NCBI RefSeq assembly: GCF_000374485.1
Contig: NZ_KB894492.1
Coordinates: forward strand, 332,508-396,507
Direction of reading: 5' to 3'
Length of the DNA stretch: 64,000 nucleotides
Origin: Algicola sagamiensis DSM 14643
GTDB lineage: Bacteria > Pseudomonadota > Gammaproteobacteria > Enterobacterales > Alteromonadaceae
This document shows, in pieces, positions 55,815 through 64,000 of this stretch; the stretch's first letter is position 1, and each line of letters starts with the position of its first letter. The translations under genes and the position numbers were made by a program. The notes beneath the pieces were generated by a model, which was given only the letters and a program-made list of their open reading frames with translations, was not told the DNA's origin and ran no database searches.

Positions 55815-56725
55815 TGTATGCATTGGCAATTCAACAACTAGAAAAAACATATCCAAATCAGGTGAAAGCGGTTCAAGGCATCGATTTGACAGTAGAAAAA
55901 GGGGATTTCTTTGCACTGTTAGGGCCAAATGGTGCTGGAAAGTCGACAACGATTGGGGTGATCAGCTCGCTTGTCAATAAGACTGGCGGAAAAGTAGAGG
56001 TTTTTGGCTACAACTTGGAAACCCATCTCAATGAAGCGAAACGGGAAATTGGACTTGTACCACAAGAGTTTAACTTTAACCAATTTGAAACCGTAGAACA
56101 AATCGTTGTCAATCAGGCAGGATATTATGGCGTGCCGAGAAAGGAAGCGGTCAAACGTGCAGAAAAATACTTAAAGCAGCTTGATCTGTGGGATAAACGC
56201 AATAATCGAGGAAGAGAGTTATCTGGGGGAATGAAGCGTCGCCTCATGATTGCCAGAGCATTGATCCATGAGCCTAAACTCCTGATTCTGGATGAACCGA
56301 CAGCAGGTGTAGATATTGAGTTACGACGCTCCATGTGGGACTTTCTTCGCCAAATTAATGCACAAGGGATCACGATCATTCTCACGACACACTACTTAGA
56401 AGAAGCAGAGATGCTTTGCCGTAACATTGCCATCATTGATAAAGGAAAAATAGTAGAAAACACATCTATGAAGTCCCTATTGGCTAAGCTCAATCAGGAA
56501 ACGTTCATTCTTGATACGGATCCCATGCCATTCAAGCCGAAAATCGAAGGCCTATTCTCAACTTGGGTCGATGATCATACATTGGAAGTGGATGTTGAAA
56601 AATCGACAGCGCTCAATGATATATTTGATAAGCTTTCTGCGGCAGGGATTACGGTGAAAAGCATGCGAAATAAAGCAAATCGCTTAGAAGAATTATTTGT
56701 TCGATTGGTACAGGGGGAGCAGTAA
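55814..56725 (+). CDS. ABC transporter ATPase (YadG-like)
   Basis: A 303-residue ATPase from the ATG at 55814, which overlaps the ubiX stop (TAATG). The alternative start at 55796 lies within ubiX. It has Walker A GPNGAGKST, signature LSGGMKRR, Walker B LLILDEPTAG and switch His in TTHYLEEAE. Pairs with the permease gene after it as a two-gene exporter of the YadGH type. Substrate unknown. Confidence 0.93.
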   Translation: MYALAIQQLEKTYPNQVKAVQGIDLTVEKGDFFALLGPNGAGKSTTIGVISSLVNKTGGKVEVFGYNLETHLNEAKREIGLVPQEFNFNQFETVEQIVVNQAGYYGVPRKEAVKRAEKYLKQLDLWDKRNNRGRELSGGMKRRLMIARALIHEPKLLILDEPTAGVDIELRRSMWDFLRQINAQGITIILTTHYLEEAEMLCRNIAIIDKGKIVENTSMKSLLAKLNQETFILDTDPMPFKPKIEGLFSTWVDDHTLEVDVEKSTALNDIFDKLSAAGITVKSMRNKANRLEELFVRLVQGEQ

Positions 56726-56727
56726 TC

Positions 56728-57501
56728 ATGTGGCACCCAAGCTATGGAATTGCATTAAAAAGTATTATTTATCGTGAGATATCTCGTTTTATGCGGATCT
56801 GGGTGCAAACCTTGGTTCCGCCAGCCATTACAATGTCTTTGTATTTTGTTATTTTTGGTAACTTAATTGGCTCGCGTATTGGTGAAATGCAAGGCGTTGA
56901 TTATATGAGTTTTATCGTTCCTGGTCTCATCATGATGTCTGTGATCACGAACAGTTACGCGAATGTCACATCATCCTTTTTTGGTGCTAAATTTCAAAAC
57001 TTTATTGAAGAAATGTTGGTTGCCCCAGTTCCAAATGCTGTGATTGTTGCAGGTTATATGGTGGGAGGCATGGCGAGAGGTATACTTGTTGGTGGGATCG
57101 TTACACTGGTATCAATGGTATTCTCAGCGATCGAATTACATAACATTCCAATTATTTTTACGACGGTTGTATTAACCTCTGCCTTGTTTTCTTTAGCAGG
57201 CTTAATCAATGCCGTTTTTGCGAAGAGTTTTGATGATATTAATATTATCCCGACATTCATTTTGACACCACTGACCTATTTGGGTGGTGTTTTTTATTCA
57301 ATGAGCTTATTGCCTCCTTTTTGGCAAGGCGTTAGTCAACTCAACCCAATCGTATATATGGTCAATGCCTTCCGTTACGGCTTTTTAGGGATTAGTGATG
57401 TGTCGATGTGGACGGCATATTCAGTCATGATCGGGTTTATCGCTGTATTTTTTGGGTTAGCAATGTATTTAATTTCTACAGGAAAAGGGTTACGCAGCTA
57501 A
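56728..57501 (+). CDS. ABC-2 type permease (YadH-like)
   Basis: A 257-residue membrane protein with six hydrophobic segments. It has the ABC-2 permease signature, including PGLIMMSVITNSYANV and LTPLTYLGGVFYSMSLLPPF near the end. Begins 2 nt after the ATPase gene. Confidence 0.93.
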   Translation: MWHPSYGIALKSIIYREISRFMRIWVQTLVPPAITMSLYFVIFGNLIGSRIGEMQGVDYMSFIVPGLIMMSVITNSYANVTSSFFGAKFQNFIEEMLVAPVPNAVIVAGYMVGGMARGILVGGIVTLVSMVFSAIELHNIPIIFTTVVLTSALFSLAGLINAVFAKSFDDINIIPTFILTPLTYLGGVFYSMSLLPPFWQGVSQLNPIVYMVNAFRYGFLGISDVSMWTAYSVMIGFIAVFFGLAMYLISTGKGLRS

Positions 57502-57502
57502 G

Positions 57503-58177
57503 ATGTTTACAGGAAACTCGCGCGAAGTTGTATCAAATCAAGAGGGTATCCATGAACACTTGGATACCGTGGTGACAAAGCACTTAAAGACCGAATTCCA
57601 AAAGCCGTACGCTGCGCACACAGTTGCAGCTTTTGAACAGGTCAATCAACTGGTTCAGGCTCATTCTGGACGAATAATTTTGGATTCATGTTGTGGGGTG
57701 GGTGAAAGTACACAGTACATTGCGCAACGTCATCCAGATGCACTTGTGGTGGGCATTGATAAATCTTTATCTAGAATCAATCGACACGACGGTGATGTGA
57801 CAGCAGAGAAGAACTATGTGCTTGTAAGAGCAGACTTAAATGACTTTTGGCGACTGGCATTAGAAGCGGGGTGGGTGATTGATATTCACTTCTTGCTGTA
57901 TCCAAACCCTTGGCCAAAATCGAAACATCTCCAGCGCCGATGGCATGGCGCACCAATATTTTCAACAATTTTACAGTTGGGCGGACAGTTGTTTGTGCGC
58001 AGCAATTGGCAGACGTATATTGATGAGTTTCACCGTGCGTTGGAAATTGCAGGAATTGAAAGTCATAAGGCGCAATATATTGTTGATGAACCAATGACAC
58101 CATTTGAACGCAAATACCTCCAAAGTGGCCATCAGACTTGGCAAGTTTCTTGTCAACTTTGCCAGGGTTCAGATTGA
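57503..58177 (+). CDS. TrmB-like SAM-dependent methyltransferase
   Basis: A 224-residue protein with SAM motif ILDSCCGVGESTQYIAQRH (about residues 53-71) and the YPNPWPKSKHLQRRWHG segment. That segment matches the tRNA-binding NPWPK-KRH motif of tRNA (guanine-46-N7)-methyltransferases. It differs from standard TrmB elsewhere, so it may be a second, divergent copy. Its last 25 bp overlap the convergent EAL gene. Confidence 0.8.
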   Translation: MFTGNSREVVSNQEGIHEHLDTVVTKHLKTEFQKPYAAHTVAAFEQVNQLVQAHSGRIILDSCCGVGESTQYIAQRHPDALVVGIDKSLSRINRHDGDVTAEKNYVLVRADLNDFWRLALEAGWVIDIHFLLYPNPWPKSKHLQRRWHGAPIFSTILQLGGQLFVRSNWQTYIDEFHRALEIAGIESHKAQYIVDEPMTPFERKYLQSGHQTWQVSCQLCQGSD

Positions 58178-60093
58178 GTTTGATCGCTTTGATGGATGAT
58201 GGGGTGATGACTTGGCGGGGGCTGAGTTTTTTCATCCCCTGAGAGCAAGTTTGGCACGGAAGCTGGCCGCCCAAAATAGAAGCCTTGGGCGTACTCAATG
58301 CCAATTTTTTCTAATTCACTCAGTGTTTTTCTATCCTCAACAGATTCTGCAATAACAATCATATCGGTGTCTTTCGCAAAGCGTAGTAAATAACTGATGT
58401 ACAATCGAATACTGTTGTCGAGACATACTTGTTTGGTCAGATTTCCATCCAATTTAAACCCATCAAGTCCAAGTTTGATCAGGTAAGAAAAATTTGAAAA
58501 GCCTGAGCCGAAATCATCGGCAATAAATTTGATCCCAATGGCACGAAGAGACTGGATCACCTGCCTGATTTGCGAGAAAGATTCGATGGATTGGTTTAGA
58601 CATAAATCAAAAGAAACCCGAGAAGGGTTGGGGTATGTGGCCAGATAATTTTTCACAAGGGTTTGAAATCCTTCATCCATAAGATCATTTAAAGTGAGAT
58701 TGATGCTCCAGCTGTAATTCGTATCTTTAAAATACTCAGCGGTCTTAAGGAAGATGGATCGAGAAAGTAGATGATCGAGTCGACTTTTCTCAATGACAGT
58801 TAGGAAATCGTGTGGTTCTAGAATTGTGCCATTCGGTGTGACAATACGGGCTAAGCTTTCAAACATCAGGATCTTGCCATTTGTCAAATCCACAACGGGT
58901 TGAAAATAGGGCTCTATCTTTTCTTTACTGCAGGCCTCGCGGACATCTCTGGCGATAATCAAATTATGGATATATGAGGCTTTGATGGAATGTAGAGATT
59001 GATCAAAGGTAATAATTGGATCTCTGACGGCATGCGCTTGATTTGCGGCGATCACCGCATTTTCAATGACAATTTCTTTACTTCCAACAGCAATGCCAAT
59101 TACCACAGATGCATACAAGCATGGGTAACGTAATATGGGTTGATCGAGATCCAGCTGTTTGAGTCGATCACCCAGCTCATGATCTGGCAACTTTGAAGTC
59201 CGTCGAATTGCAATCGAGTTACTATTTAATCGATACAGTCGGTAGCCAAACATGGAGAGAGATATTTTCTGCATTAAAGCAGCCATTAACTCGTTGGCGA
59301 CCTGTATCCCGTAAAAACTACTGATTTGTTCCAAATCGTTCACAATAATGACTGCGACCTGATGATGGATTTCGCGATCATGTTCAAGTTGTTCAGAAAG
59401 CGCGAGATAATTCTGAAATCCAGTTGATGCATCAATAATCAAATTACGGCGCATCGTATGCCGATAAATTAATCCAGTGAGAACGAGGAGAAAGAAGAAG
59501 AAGCACCCAGTGATCAACGCATCGTGTATTGCGGTATTGAGCTGGTTGTTTAAGTCTGAAATCAGAATGTCTGCTCCAGCAAGATAAACCGTACCATCTT
59601 GACTGACCATTGGGTATAAGATGGAGCGAAAGTGTCCCCAGGGGTCGACCGACTCTTCATATACGGGTGAAATTGAGCGAAATGCAGCTTTATTTGCTTC
59701 TGTTGCCTCAGGGTAGTAGTCAAAGAAGTAAGTCATTTTATCTTCAGCGATATCGGCATCGGTATAACTTGATGAAGTAAAATAAACTTTGTTATTCCTT
59801 AAGATCATTGAGTAGATATATTGAACACCAATGCCTTTTGAAAAGTCAGATAACCGCCGAGTGATCTGGCTATATTCTTGATGTGAAATGTGAGATTTAT
59901 CAATGATTCCATCATGAAAGTAGGGACCTAGAATATCCCGAACACCTAATGCTGCAGCACGCAGCTTTTCATCAGCATGTGCCATAATCGCATCATGGGT
60001 TTTTTGGTAGGAGTAATAGATGTACCCTCCCATGGATAGAATGAATATGATTAACCCAGAAAGAAAGAAGCGACTCTGTCTAAGTATCGGCAT
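58153..60093 (-). CDS. Membrane EAL-domain protein with degenerate GGDEF
   Basis: A 646-residue protein with two membrane spans flanking a periplasmic sensor region (about residues 33-180, Cache-like). A cytoplasmic GGDEF-like domain follows, in which the signature reads RLNSNSIAI, so it is not a cyclase. The C-terminal EAL domain has FQPVVDLTNGKILMFESLAR (ESL instead of EAL), DDFGSGFSNFSYL and ESVEDRKTLSEL. Probable c-di-GMP phosphodiesterase or an effector-binding protein. Confidence 0.88.
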   Translation of the reverse strand: MPILRQSRFFLSGLIIFILSMGGYIYYSYQKTHDAIMAHADEKLRAAALGVRDILGPYFHDGIIDKSHISHQEYSQITRRLSDFSKGIGVQYIYSMILRNNKVYFTSSSYTDADIAEDKMTYFFDYYPEATEANKAAFRSISPVYEESVDPWGHFRSILYPMVSQDGTVYLAGADILISDLNNQLNTAIHDALITGCFFFFLLVLTGLIYRHTMRRNLIIDASTGFQNYLALSEQLEHDREIHHQVAVIIVNDLEQISSFYGIQVANELMAALMQKISLSMFGYRLYRLNSNSIAIRRTSKLPDHELGDRLKQLDLDQPILRYPCLYASVVIGIAVGSKEIVIENAVIAANQAHAVRDPIITFDQSLHSIKASYIHNLIIARDVREACSKEKIEPYFQPVVDLTNGKILMFESLARIVTPNGTILEPHDFLTVIEKSRLDHLLSRSIFLKTAEYFKDTNYSWSINLTLNDLMDEGFQTLVKNYLATYPNPSRVSFDLCLNQSIESFSQIRQVIQSLRAIGIKFIADDFGSGFSNFSYLIKLGLDGFKLDGNLTKQVCLDNSIRLYISYLLRFAKDTDMIVIAESVEDRKTLSELEKIGIEYAQGFYFGRPASVPNLLSGDEKTQPPPSHHPIIHQSDQTQSEPWQS

Positions 60094-60370
60094 GTGATAA
60101 GTCTATGGAATCGTGCATTTTATTACTGTAACAGAGGAAAAAATAAAAACTAAATACTTTTTTCTATTTCTCCGTCACCTTTATGAACATGCATTGAAGG
60201 GAGCAAATTCTCAGTGCAAAATAGAGACTTTTCATTTCAGTTAGAGTAGAGTTACGCTCGCTTAGTGTTGTCAGCATTGATAGTTGGCAGGGTTTTGGCC
60301 TGTATTTTAAAAGTCGAAATACTTTTTACGGGTTTTAACATACTGAATATAAAGGTTATTTGAGTTATCT

Positions 60371-62020
60371 ATGTCGGGAAAGCAACGTGCCGCTGAGGCA
60401 TCCCTTGACGCAATTCTTCGGATCTTTACGGTTCCAGAAGCCCCAGATTCGAAATTAAGTCAGGTAGAACACGAAATTTCAGAGAATCTTGCAGGGTTTT
60501 TGAAAGAAAACATCGTGGCTGTTGAAAAGCCATTGCATGAAATCGAGAAAGACTTCCGCGATCCAGTCATTCCTGAAGAGCCAACTTTTGTTTCGACGTA
60601 TACTCAAAATTTGCTTGAAAAAGCGGTATCTCAGTCTGTACATACAGCTTCACCGAGCTTCATTGGGCATATGACCTCAGCATTACCTTACTTTCTTCTT
60701 CCTTTATCCAAGCTGATGGTTGGTTTGAATCAAAACCTTGTCAAAATCGAAACATCAAAAGCGTTTACACCATTAGAAAGACAAGTGCTCGGCATGATGC
60801 ACCGCCTTGTTTATGGTTTTGATGAAAAGTTCTACACACAGACTATGCATAGCTCGACGCTGTCATTAGGCTCATTCTGTTCTGGTGGTACAGTGGCGAA
60901 TATGACAGCACTGTGGATAGCGAAAAATCGTTTATTGAAGCCTGATGGCAACTTTCGCGGCATTGCAAAGGAAGGACTGTTTCGTGCGATGCAGTATTAT
61001 GGCTATCAAGGTTTAGCAATACTTGTTTCCGAAAGGGGACATTACTCTCTTGGTAAAACGGCTGACTTGCTCGGTATTGGTCGAGACATGTTGATATCCG
61101 TTGAAACAGATGCAAATAACAAGGTGAATACTTCAGCGATGCGGCAGAAAGCAAAGGAGCTGGCGTCTCAAAACATTCAGGTGATGACGATCGTTGGTGT
61201 TGCTGGAACAACAGAAACAGGAAATGTCGACCCACTGGATGAACTCGCTGATTTGGCCGAGGAGCTTGATTGTTACTTCCATGTCGATGCAGCATGGGGT
61301 GGTGCGACGTTGTTATCGAACAACTACCGTCATTTATTCAAAGGAATTGAGCGTGCTGATTCCGTGACCATTGATGCACATAAACAGATGTATATACCAA
61401 TGGGAGCAGGGATGGTTGTGTTTAAAAATTCATCGAATGCAGATGCTATTGAGCACCATGCGGAGTATATCCTCCGTCGAGGTTCAAAAGATTTAGGTAG
61501 TCATACGTTGGAAGGGTCTCGTCCAGGTATGGCGATGATGGTCCACAGCAGTTTGCAAATTATTGGACGACGTGGTTACGAGCTTCTCATCGATGGCAGT
61601 ATTGAAAAAGCACGGATGTTTGCTGAGATGATCAAATCGGATCCAAATTACGAACTCATCACGGCACCAGAGCTTTGTTTATTGACCTATCGATATTTGC
61701 CAGATGGTGTTCAAGCCTATTTATCAGAATGTACTGATGATGAGGCTTCTGAAATGAATGATCTGCTGAATGGGCTGACAAAATTTATCCAAAAACGTCA
61801 ACGCGAAGCGGGCTTTTCGTTTGTATCCAGAACCCAATTACCCGTTGCTGCTTATTCAAGAAAGAACCTGGTCGTCTTTCGTGTGGTGCTTGCCAATCCA
61901 TTGACGACAAAAGAGAACCTCAGAAATATTTTGGATGAACAAAAAGAATTGGCGCAGCAGAGTACGCGTATTTACCCAAAAATTCGTCAATTATTGGTAT
62001 CCAAATTAGAAGAGGTATAA
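60371..62020 (+). CDS. panP: Pyridoxal-phosphate aspartate 1-decarboxylase (PanP-type)
   Basis: A 549-residue group II decarboxylase. The PLP lysine lies in TIDAHKQMYIPMGAG (Lys about residue 339). FHVDAAWGGATLLSN binds the cofactor. Length and motifs match the PanP family, which makes beta-alanine for pantothenate in bacteria without PanD. Convergent with recG. A glutamate or other amino-acid substrate cannot be excluded. Confidence 0.88.
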   Translation: MSGKQRAAEASLDAILRIFTVPEAPDSKLSQVEHEISENLAGFLKENIVAVEKPLHEIEKDFRDPVIPEEPTFVSTYTQNLLEKAVSQSVHTASPSFIGHMTSALPYFLLPLSKLMVGLNQNLVKIETSKAFTPLERQVLGMMHRLVYGFDEKFYTQTMHSSTLSLGSFCSGGTVANMTALWIAKNRLLKPDGNFRGIAKEGLFRAMQYYGYQGLAILVSERGHYSLGKTADLLGIGRDMLISVETDANNKVNTSAMRQKAKELASQNIQVMTIVGVAGTTETGNVDPLDELADLAEELDCYFHVDAAWGGATLLSNNYRHLFKGIERADSVTIDAHKQMYIPMGAGMVVFKNSSNADAIEHHAEYILRRGSKDLGSHTLEGSRPGMAMMVHSSLQIIGRRGYELLIDGSIEKARMFAEMIKSDPNYELITAPELCLLTYRYLPDGVQAYLSECTDDEASEMNDLLNGLTKFIQKRQREAGFSFVSRTQLPVAAYSRKNLVVFRVVLANPLTTKENLRNILDEQKELAQQSTRIYPKIRQLLVSKLEEV

Positions 62021-62040
62021 GCGGAGATAGCGCGTTAGTG

Positions 62041-64000
62041 CTAAGCTTGTGCGTATTTTTGTTTATTCCCGAGCCAGCGTAGAATGAGTGGTGGTGCTAT
62101 TTCGGGCATGAGTTGCCAGATTTCGCCTGCGGCACGGTGAACATCTGGGATCAGATAAGCATCCCGAACCAAATCTGCGACTTTGAGTTCTGCAATACCT
62201 GTTTGGCGTGTGCCGAGGATCTCACCTGGCCCTCGGATCTCTAAATCTCGCTGTGAAATCACGAATCCGTCGTTTGTTTCTCGAAGAACACCAAGACGCT
62301 TTTGTGCGGTTTTTGATAATGGGGCTTGGTAGAGAAGCACACAGTGCGAAGCGATGGAGCCTCGTCCAACTCGGCCGCGAAGCTGGTGGAGTTGGGCTAA
62401 TCCAAGGCGCTCAGGATTTTCAATGATCATGAGGCTAGCATTGGGCACATCAACCCCGACTTCAATGACGGTTGTCGCAACCAACAAGTGAATATGGCCT
62501 GCTTTGAATTCAGCCATAATGGACTGTTTTTCTTGTGCTTTCATCCGGCCATGAACAAGTCCAATTTTCAGATCCGGCAGTGCTTCGATTAATGCCGCTG
62601 CGGTATCTTCAGCAGCTTGACATTGAAGGACTTCGGATTCTTCAATCAGCGTACACACCCAATATGCTTGACGCCCTTCGTTTAAGCAGTTTGCTTCAAC
62701 ACGGGCAATGATATTTTCACGCCGACTATCTGGGACTGCTATGGTATTGATTGGTGTCCTTCCTGGCGGTAACTCATCAATGATTGATGTATCCATATCT
62801 GCATAAGCTGTCATCGCAAGGGTTCTGGGGATTGGTGTCGCCGTCATGACGAGCTGGTGTGGGTAAACATCGCCAGAGGCACCTTTTGCGCGTAGTTCTA
62901 AACGTTGATGGACACCAAAACGATGTTGTTCATCAATGATGACTAAAGCGAGGTTATTGAAAACCACTTGTTCTTGAAATAAAGCGTGAGTCCCCACCAC
63001 CATCTGCGCATTGCCACTTGCAATCATGTCGAGCGCTGTAGCTCGTGCTTTACCTTTACTTTTACCAGCAAGCCAAGCAACTTGTATATTCAATTGTTCA
63101 AACCAATTCTGAAAGCTGATTGCATGTTGTTCTGCCAACAGTTCTGTTGGTGCCATCAGTGCGACTTGATAGCCTTGGCTAATTGCTGTGAGCGCCGATA
63201 AAGCTGCAACGAGTGTCTTTCCAGAACCAACATCTCCTTGAACAAGTCGCATCATGGGAATCGATTGCTTGAGGTCATGACGGATTTCTTGCACAACCCG
63301 ATGTTGTGCATTGGTTGGAGAAAAAGGTAACAGCGATAAAAATTTGGCCTCGACGTCTTCATCTATTGTCATCGGAATGGACTGATGGCCATGATGATGC
63401 TGACGAAGTTTGAGCATACTGAGATTCTGCGCAAGTAACTCCTCAAAAATCAATCGCTGTTGAGCAGGGTGCGTGCCAGTTTCTAATTGTGTAATGGAAA
63501 TATCCGGAGTTGGTCGATGGAGTGTATAGATCGCTCCTCCAAGCGACAGCTGGTTTGGTGCAAACTCCTTCGGTAATAATTCATCAAGACGGCCACTTTC
63601 TAAATAAGTAAGCGCTTGCTCGGTTAGATTGCGAAGCGATGCCTGCTTGAGGCCATCTGTTGTTGGATAAACAGGTGTTAAAACATCATCAAGTTCTGGA
63701 ATAGCGTCTTCTTCAACAAACTTATATTCGGGATGAGTGATCTCATAACCACGGTGACCTCGGCGGACTTCACCATAGCAACGAATATGTGCACCCGTTG
63801 CGAATGTTTGCTTTTGGGCAGCACTAAAGTGGAAAAAGCGCAGTGTGAGACGTCCAGTACCATCATTGATATTGACGGTCATCATCCGGCGTTTGCCATT
63901 GACGATTTCCGAACGCTCGACAGTTCCTTGCACTGTCCCGTGAATTTGCGGACGCAAGTCGGCAATCGCGTAGATGTGAGTGCGGTCTTCGTAGCGCAAA
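62041..64000 (-). CDS. recG: ATP-dependent DNA helicase RecG, 5' end missing
   Basis: The last 652 residues or so of a protein usually near 690; the N-terminus is cut by the window edge. Present are the wedge-domain part (RYEDRTHIYAIADLRP) and Walker A GDVGSGKTLVA. Motif II is IIDEQHRFGVHQR. Motifs IV-VI include ATTVIEVGVDVPNAS and QLRGRVGRG. RecG remodels stalled replication forks and Holliday junctions. Confidence 0.97.
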   Translation of the reverse strand, partial: LRYEDRTHIYAIADLRPQIHGTVQGTVERSEIVNGKRRMMTVNINDGTGRLTLRFFHFSAAQKQTFATGAHIRCYGEVRRGHRGYEITHPEYKFVEEDAIPELDDVLTPVYPTTDGLKQASLRNLTEQALTYLESGRLDELLPKEFAPNQLSLGGAIYTLHRPTPDISITQLETGTHPAQQRLIFEELLAQNLSMLKLRQHHHGHQSIPMTIDEDVEAKFLSLLPFSPTNAQHRVVQEIRHDLKQSIPMMRLVQGDVGSGKTLVAALSALTAISQGYQVALMAPTELLAEQHAISFQNWFEQLNIQVAWLAGKSKGKARATALDMIASGNAQMVVGTHALFQEQVVFNNLALVIIDEQHRFGVHQRLELRAKGASGDVYPHQLVMTATPIPRTLAMTAYADMDTSIIDELPPGRTPINTIAVPDSRRENIIARVEANCLNEGRQAYWVCTLIEESEVLQCQAAEDTAAALIEALPDLKIGLVHGRMKAQEKQSIMAEFKAGHIHLLVATTVIEVGVDVPNASLMIIENPERLGLAQLHQLRGRVGRGSIASHCVLLYQAPLSKTAQKRLGVLRETNDGFVISQRDLEIRGPGEILGTRQTGIAELKVADLVRDAYLIPDVHRAAGEIWQLMPEIAPPLILRWLGNKQKYAQA

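Overview
The window is a gammaproteobacterial chromosome, probably marine. The base composition is moderately AT-rich. Conserved gene blocks support this: rsmJ/prlC, orn-rsgA-psd, gpsA-secB-grxC-rhodanese with divergent gpmI-envC, mrcA with divergent pilMNOPQ-aroK-aroB-damX-dam, mpl-ubiX, and a PanP-type aspartate decarboxylase beside recG. This layout fits the Vibrionales/Oceanospirillales/Alteromonadales neighbourhood. I cannot name the genus.

Region 1 (about 1-12.9 kb) is a prophage of the tailless, membrane-containing, PM2-like (corticovirus) type. It has a CI-like repressor facing a Cro/AlpA-type early operon. Next come two zinc-ribbon paralogues, a large HUH-type rolling-circle replication initiator (2571-4514), and a HerA/FtsK-type packaging ATPase (5684-6352). 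An accessory insert (6378-7927) holds a YafO-family toxin with an unusual 59-aa coupled partner, plus two unknown genes. The structural operon (8131-12823) has its own predicted promoter, preceded by a 34-bp near-perfect palindrome. It encodes a P2-like double-jelly-roll capsid protein, at least seven tiny membrane proteins, spike/vertex candidates, and a lysis enzyme with two possible starts. No integrase and no att sites are visible. The left end of the element may lie outside the window.

Region 2 (12.99-28.0 kb) begins with uvrA. It is followed by a decayed secreted-protein gene, rsmJ, a hybrid histidine kinase, a periplasmic solute-binding protein with a decayed tandem copy, and prlC. Divergent coaD, a second solute-binding protein, a MEMO-like protein, a CHASE-GGDEF-EAL protein and a hotdog-fold thioesterase-like protein complete the region.

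Region 3 (28.1-41.1 kb) has two tandem tRNA-Gly(GCC) genes, orn, rsgA, psd, an EamA transporter, a glycerophosphodiesterase and a 1019-aa propeller-PAS-GGDEF-EAL protein. It continues with the gpsA-secB-grxC-rhodanese operon and divergent gpmI-envC.

Region 4 (41.4-53.6 kb) has mrcA divergent from pilMNOPQ, then aroK, aroB, damX and dam, and two small convergent genes. Together these genes serve cell-wall synthesis, type IV pilus assembly, the shikimate pathway and DNA methylation.

Region 5 (53.8-64 kb) has mpl, ubiX, a YadGH-type ABC exporter, a TrmB-like methyltransferase, an EAL protein, panP and the 3' part of recG. Three c-di-GMP-related proteins occur in the window, and only one has an intact GGDEF motif.
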